From contig JAHBWY010000001.1 of NCBI GenBank assembly GCA_019636735.1, positions 372,001-436,000 of the forward strand: a DNA stretch of 64,000 nt. The letters are read 5' to 3'. This DNA is from Phycisphaeraceae bacterium. GTDB lineage: Bacteria > Planctomycetota > Phycisphaerae > Phycisphaerales > SM1A02. Below the pieces are notes generated by a model. The model saw only the letters and a list, made by a program, of their open reading frames with translations. It ran no database searches and had not been told where the DNA came from. Below are positions 60,407 to 64,000 of this stretch, piece after piece. Position 1 is the stretch's first letter; each line of letters begins with the position of its first letter. The translations under genes and the position numbers were made by a program.

Positions 60407-60433
60407 GGAGGTCCTCGCGTGAGCGCCTGTGGC

Positions 60434-60913
60434 TCAGAATTGATTCTTCATGCTCGCCGGAGCAGGTCCGGGCGGATCACGGGGGATCCAGTAGCTCTTC
60501 GCACTCGGGTCAAGCGTCATCCGAAGCAGGTCCTTGCGCCAGATGAAGCGAACAAAGAGGCCCATCGGCGTCATGACAACGGCCCAGAGAATGAACATGA
60601 CCACCGGATTGACAATCACGAAGAGGACCATCGCAAGGCCCATCCACGCCTTGTTGAGCGGGCGAAGAATGGACGGCGAGAGGGCCGCCGCGAGCACCAG
60701 CACCACGCCGACCGCGCCCATCCACCAGGGCCACGGTCCCCACCCGCTTTCGCTGACCCAACTCCCATGCCGGTAGCGGTACCAGCACATCAGAAGCAGG
60801 GCGAGGCCCATGAGGATGCCCCCGACCTGGAAGCCGAACTTCCGGTCGCTGGGACCCTCGATCTCATCCTTGCGGGAGAGATCTTCGTGGATGGCACCCT
60901 TGGTGGCGGCCAT
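60434..60913 (-). CDS. SxtJ-family membrane protein
   Basis: A 159-aa protein: DRKFGFQVGG at the N-terminus, about three helices, then ILRPLNKAWMGL, VIVNPVVMFILW and FVRFIWRKDLLRM ... KSYWIPRD, the conserved pattern of SxtJ (saxitoxin-cluster) proteins. It is the first gene of a three-gene unit with DUF5989 (27-bp gap) and the carbamoyltransferase. The family's biochemical role is unknown; it is consistently linked to NodU-type carbamoyltransferases. Confidence 0.87.
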   Translation of the reverse strand: MAATKGAIHEDLSRKDEIEGPSDRKFGFQVGGILMGLALLLMCWYRYRHGSWVSESGWGPWPWWMGAVGVVLVLAAALSPSILRPLNKAWMGLAMVLFVIVNPVVMFILWAVVMTPMGLFVRFIWRKDLLRMTLDPSAKSYWIPRDPPGPAPASMKNQF

Positions 60914-60979
60914 GGCGGGGAAACACTCTACCAGAGGCCCGTGAGGATCGTCCCCACGGTGGCATCAGGACGAATGTCA

Positions 60980-63373
60980 TCATCGTCTTGCGAAGTCGAT
61001 GATCTCCAGATCTGAGTTGATGCGTCCGAAACCCTTGCTCTTGAGGACGCGCGGCCCGCTCTTCTCGTCGAACTCCATGTAGACGACGACGATTCGACCG
61101 GTTCCGTTGCGGCTCAGCAGGAAGTCCGCCTTGCCGTTGCCATCGAAGTCCCGAAGCCGCTCGATGCGCCAGGTGTTGGACTCGAGCATGAGTCGCATGC
61201 GAGCCCGCTCGGTTCGATCCGCGTTCATGAACCACACTTCGAACTGATTCTGGGAGGTGTTGTTCCAGACAAGGTCCGGGGTGCCATCACCATCGACATC
61301 GCCGCCGGCCACCAGCTCATAGTCGCTGGCCGCATCGGGCCATTGGATGAGCGTCTCCGTGGTGCCCTGGAGATTGAAGGTGAGTTGCAGCAGCTCGCCG
61401 GAGTTCGGCTGCCGCAGCATGAACTCGGGGCGGCCGTCGCCGGTGATGTCGACCGGCAATGGCATCCAGTTCGAGTCGAAGAGATTCACGACAACTTCGC
61501 GGAAGACAAACCCCTGGTTGTTCATCAGCCACACTTCCAGATTGCCGTTGCTGGCATTCCGAAGCACCAGGTCATCGATCGCGTCACCATTGAAGTCGCC
61601 AAACGAGACGAATTCGAAGCCATCCGGCAACTCGCCGATCTCGTTCTCCACCGTGATCTCAAGGCCGTTGCGGAGCCATCCGTGGAGAACGCCGGTCTTG
61701 CGATCGTTGAAGAGCAGGTCGCCCGATCCATCGCCATTCAGATCCGGAGTGGCGAGCAGGTCCCAGCCCTCGGGGTACTGGGCGATGATCTCCGTCTTGG
61801 GCTTGAAGTTGTTGAGGACGCCGTCGGACTGCATGGCGTAGATCGTCCGTGTCTTCGGATCGACCATGATGAAGGTGCCGACGACCGTACCGAAGTCCGC
61901 CTGCAACGGCGGAAGCTGGACGGGGTTTCCAGGCGTTGATGGTCCGCCACCACCACCGCCACCGCCGCCACCACCACCGCCAGGCTCGGTTGGCGCCGGT
62001 GGCACTCCGCCGCCGGAAATCGGTCCATCGCTTCCGCCTCCTGGCGTTCCGCCGGCACCCGGTGAAGTGCCGCCGCCTTCGGCAACGAAGGTGAAGCCAT
62101 ACGCCGCGCCGCTGGTGCCGCTGGGTGACTCGCTGGAAATCGCCGCGCGTGTGCCATCGGGGGAGAGCGAGACGCTTCGACCGAGTGCGCTGTTCGGCAC
62201 GGCGCTCGCCACGAACAGATCGGTGGTGTCAAGCGTCCACACACCGCCGATCTTCTTGAACGCAAAGGCGGCGCCGTTGTTCGCCGCCCCCGAGTCATAG
62301 CCAGGTGCCGAAACGAGCACGACGCTCTCTCCGAGCGGCTCAAGTGGTCGCTGCACGGCCACCGAGTAGCCGAAAGCATCGTTCTGGAAGGGATCGCGCT
62401 GCTGGACCGGCGTCGCGTTCCAGACGGCGCCGGCGCCTTCGTAGATGTACGCGCGGCCAACGCCGACCACCTGACCCGAGCGCTTGCCCGGAGCGCCGAC
62501 CACCAGCACGCCATCGCCCAGCGCGACCGACGCGCCGAAGGCGTCCCCGGGTTGAATGTCCCCGGGCACGAGCTTGGTGGCTTGGCTCCAAGTGGTGCCA
62601 GCCCGCGTGAAGACATATGCGGCGCCAGCATTCGGTCCACCGCCGTTGGTCTGACGCTGCGTGCTCGACACGAGCGTGTCACCTCGGATCGATACGGCGT
62701 AGCCGAAGTTGTTGTTGTCGCCGAGATCGGCGGGAGCCAGCTTGGCCTGCTGCGTCCACGACCCCTCGGAGCCGGTGAAGACATAGGCGGCTCCCTTGTT
62801 GGTCGCGCCGTCGAGCACCTTGCCGACGGCAATGACTCCGGGACCAGCCTCGGGCATGTCGACGCTCACCGACCAGCCGAACTGACCAATCGCCGTGGGA
62901 TCATTGGGGCGAATGGTCGCCCGCAGTGACCACGCGTCGGTCTCCGTGTTGCGCGTATAGACGAACGCGGCGCCGACGAACGCCTGCCCCGTCGCGCCGG
63001 TGTACCCCCAGGCGCCGACGACCAGCGTGTCGCGGCTCATCGCCACCGAGCAACCGAACTGCGCGAGCGTGGCACCGAAGTCCTCACTCACCGGAGGCGC
63101 GATGACGGCGTGGGGTGTCCATGCATCACCAACACGCTTGAAGAGGTAGACGAGTCCAGCGCCGATCTCACTCTCGACCGTGGCGTCGGGCGCACCGACG
63201 GCAAGGAAATCGCCGTTGGTGGCGTTGGCGAAACCGAAGCGCTCGCCGAGCACGATCTGCGGGAAGGAGGTCAGCTTCTGACCCGCAACCCACCCCGCCA
63301 ATGCCGCCGAGGCGGGCACCACAAGGGCCATGAGCACGGAGACCAGAAGACGACGATGAAACGCTGAAACCAT
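60980..63373 (-). CDS. secreted FG-GAP / VCBS repeat protein
   Basis: A 797-aa exported protein. The signal peptide ends near PASAALA (about 27). The N-terminal half (about 30-405) has FG-GAP-type repeats (RFGFANATNGDFLAVGAPD, FGCSVAMSRDTLVVGAWG, FGASVALGDGVLVVGAPG), suggesting a seven-bladed propeller. A Pro/Gly linker with a run of 13 Gly follows (codons at 61943-61981). The C-terminal half has VCBS/FG-GAP repeats with calcium-type loops (DLNGDGSGDLLF, DFNGDAIDDLVL, DVDGDGTPDLVW, DFDGNGKADFLL). ATG 63373 has GAGGAAG upstream; GTG 63394 is also in frame. It is probably surface-exposed or adhesive; its relation to the glycan genes is only positional. Confidence 0.85.
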   Translation of the reverse strand: MVSAFHRRLLVSVLMALVVPASAALAGWVAGQKLTSFPQIVLGERFGFANATNGDFLAVGAPDATVESEIGAGLVYLFKRVGDAWTPHAVIAPPVSEDFGATLAQFGCSVAMSRDTLVVGAWGYTGATGQAFVGAAFVYTRNTETDAWSLRATIRPNDPTAIGQFGWSVSVDMPEAGPGVIAVGKVLDGATNKGAAYVFTGSEGSWTQQAKLAPADLGDNNNFGYAVSIRGDTLVSSTQRQTNGGGPNAGAAYVFTRAGTTWSQATKLVPGDIQPGDAFGASVALGDGVLVVGAPGKRSGQVVGVGRAYIYEGAGAVWNATPVQQRDPFQNDAFGYSVAVQRPLEPLGESVVLVSAPGYDSGAANNGAAFAFKKIGGVWTLDTTDLFVASAVPNSALGRSVSLSPDGTRAAISSESPSGTSGAAYGFTFVAEGGGTSPGAGGTPGGGSDGPISGGGVPPAPTEPGGGGGGGGGGGGGPSTPGNPVQLPPLQADFGTVVGTFIMVDPKTRTIYAMQSDGVLNNFKPKTEIIAQYPEGWDLLATPDLNGDGSGDLLFNDRKTGVLHGWLRNGLEITVENEIGELPDGFEFVSFGDFNGDAIDDLVLRNASNGNLEVWLMNNQGFVFREVVVNLFDSNWMPLPVDITGDGRPEFMLRQPNSGELLQLTFNLQGTTETLIQWPDAASDYELVAGGDVDGDGTPDLVWNNTSQNQFEVWFMNADRTERARMRLMLESNTWRIERLRDFDGNGKADFLLSRNGTGRIVVVYMEFDEKSGPRVLKSKGFGRINSDLEIIDFARR
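61943..61981. repeat. GGN codon run encoding 13 glycines
   Basis: Thirteen consecutive Gly codons (minus strand) in the linker between the two repeat halves of the FG-GAP protein. Such triplet runs are prone to length change by slippage and mark the domain boundary. Confidence 0.9.
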
Positions 63374-63663
63374 GGACTTCCTCAGCCTAGACACAGGGCA
63401 CGCCTTCCGGGAAGGGAAGGAGCCCGCAACTCCCTCTAGGGGCTCTCTTCGGGCATCGTTGGGGGGGACTTCGCCCTTCCTCGATCAAGCCACCCATGAA
63501 CGGTCAATTCTCCCAATTATTCGGACGATTTCACGGGGATGCGGCCGAAACCTCTTTCGTAGGTACAACAAGCCAGCTTTGCGGACGCTGCGCCGCTCCG
63601 GGCCGCGTACGCCCGCCCGACTGACACGACCGCCCAGTCTCTCTCGTGACGAGGATCTCAACG
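63374..63663. promoter_or_regulatory. 290-bp divergent region upstream of the right-edge gene
   Basis: It is bounded by the leftward FG-GAP gene (start 63373) and the rightward partial gene (start 63664). A locally AT-richer stretch around 63503-63535 is the only compositional feature. I could not identify a convincing promoter pair, hairpin or gene. Confidence 0.3.
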
Positions 63664-64000
63664 ATGTCGACCCTGCTCTGCTCCACTCGTGCCGCAGCGG
63701 CTCCGCGCCGATTCCTTGCGGCGTCCCTCGCGTCCATGCTCTGCCTGGCCGCGGCCGCGCCCCTCTTTGCCCAACAGCAGGATGTGCCACGAGCGCAGGA
63801 TCGTCGCGGTCAGGGCGGCGGCTTCGGCGGCATGCGCGGCGGGGGCATGATGGGCGGTCCGGGCGGCGGCTTCATGCGGCGTGCGATGGATGGCTTCCGT
63901 CCCGAGTTCATGCGGCGCGACCTGCCGCTCATTCGCGAGCAGTTGGCGCTCGATGACACGCAGCGCATGGTCGTCGAGCAGCTTCTGCTCGACTACGACG
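63664..64000 (+). CDS. secreted Gly/Met-rich protein, truncated by the right edge
   Basis: The first 112 codons of a rightward gene. A signal peptide (RRFLAASLASMLCLAAAAPLFAQ) is followed by a Gly/Met/Arg-rich stretch (GGGFGGMRGGGMMGG) and a helical segment (DLPLIREQLALDDTQRMVVEQLLLDYD). The helical part resembles periplasmic Spy/CpxP-like or planctomycete-specific envelope proteins; the family cannot be fixed from the fragment. The start is ATG 63664, preceded by GAGGA. Confidence 0.7.
   Translation, partial: MSTLLCSTRAAAAPRRFLAASLASMLCLAAAAPLFAQQQDVPRAQDRRGQGGGFGGMRGGGMMGGPGGGFMRRAMDGFRPEFMRRDLPLIREQLALDDTQRMVVEQLLLDYD

Noticed and set aside
59189..61015. 608-codon open frame on the plus strand
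   Set aside because: Antisense to the carbamoyltransferase, DUF5989 and SxtJ genes, which all have clear family motifs; the plus-strand translation has none.
1..64000. tRNA, rRNA, riboswitch, insertion sequence or integrase
   Set aside because: Reading both strands by eye I found no cloverleaf with conserved T-loop, no rRNA segment, no transposase or integrase motif and no terminal inverted repeats. A dedicated scan (tRNAscan-SE, Infernal) would be needed to exclude small RNAs.

Overview
This 64 kb, GC-rich window is a large envelope-polysaccharide (O-antigen / exopolysaccharide) locus with about 49 genes, most of them on the minus strand. It probably comes from a planctomycete of the Phycisphaerae type. 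The best taxonomic clue is the secreted protein at 33093-34253, whose C-terminus has two dockerin-like DLNGDG...DLALLLG-W units, a signature familiar from Phycisphaerales. The placement is an inference from motifs and was not tested by any search. I saw no rRNA, tRNA, CRISPR array, transposase or prophage.

Layout. (1) 101-7366, minus: ligase/polymerase-like protein, large sugar-phosphate transferase, GT4, asparagine-synthase-like amidotransferase, GT4. (2) 7439-9310, plus: GT-C-like membrane protein. (3) 9477-16268, minus: ABC O-antigen exporter (Wzm, Wzt with a C-terminal glycan-binding-type domain), second amidotransferase, UDP-glucuronate 4-epimerase, methyltransferase/GT2 fusion. (4) 16421-17935, plus: GT4, whose stop codon lies in an 18/54-bp tandem repeat. 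(5) 18101-32645, minus: a long, tightly packed operon. It holds a cupin, DegT aminotransferase, GT4, GT2, DUF268 protein, methyltransferase, GT11 fucosyltransferase, GT2, a Pgl-like set (PglA-, PglC-, PglD-, PglE- and PglF-like) and a second ligase-like protein. (6) 33093-34253: secreted dockerin-type protein. (7) 34350-40228, minus: YdcF-like protein, kinase-like/methyltransferase fusion, methyltransferase, ParB-like protein, TIGR04325 methyltransferase, Wzx flippase. (8) 40262-40759: small AT-hook protein. (9) 40741-44443, minus: GT2, LPG-synthase-TM-type flippase, SGNH protein. (10) 44709-56144: secreted double beta-propeller protein, three GT-C-like proteins, second SGNH protein. (11) 55997-63373: third amidotransferase, PLDc_N peptide, SxtJ / DUF5989 / NodU-type carbamoyltransferase set, FG-GAP secreted protein. 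(12) A secreted protein truncated at the right edge.

The genes cover every stage of surface-glycan synthesis. Sugar-nucleotide synthesis is represented by the epimerase, PglF/E/D-like enzymes and two aminotransferases. Initiation is by two phosphoglycosyltransferases, and elongation by ten recognisable GTs. Decoration is by methyl-, carbamoyl-, amide- and possibly acyl-group enzymes. Export is by both an ABC and a Wzx route, and polymerisation or ligation by two Wzy/WaaL-like proteins. Translational coupling is pervasive: ten or so junctions are ATGA/GTGA or other very short overlaps.

The most interesting observation is an apparently unnamed extracytoplasmic domain with the signature (A/G)GR(F/W)SHW...F(S)xSDxSDPRTNGRxY. 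It sits after the first membrane helix of five otherwise different membrane proteins: one ligase-like, three GT-C-like and one SGNH. This suggests a shared docking or glycan-recognition module for late steps of envelope glycan assembly.
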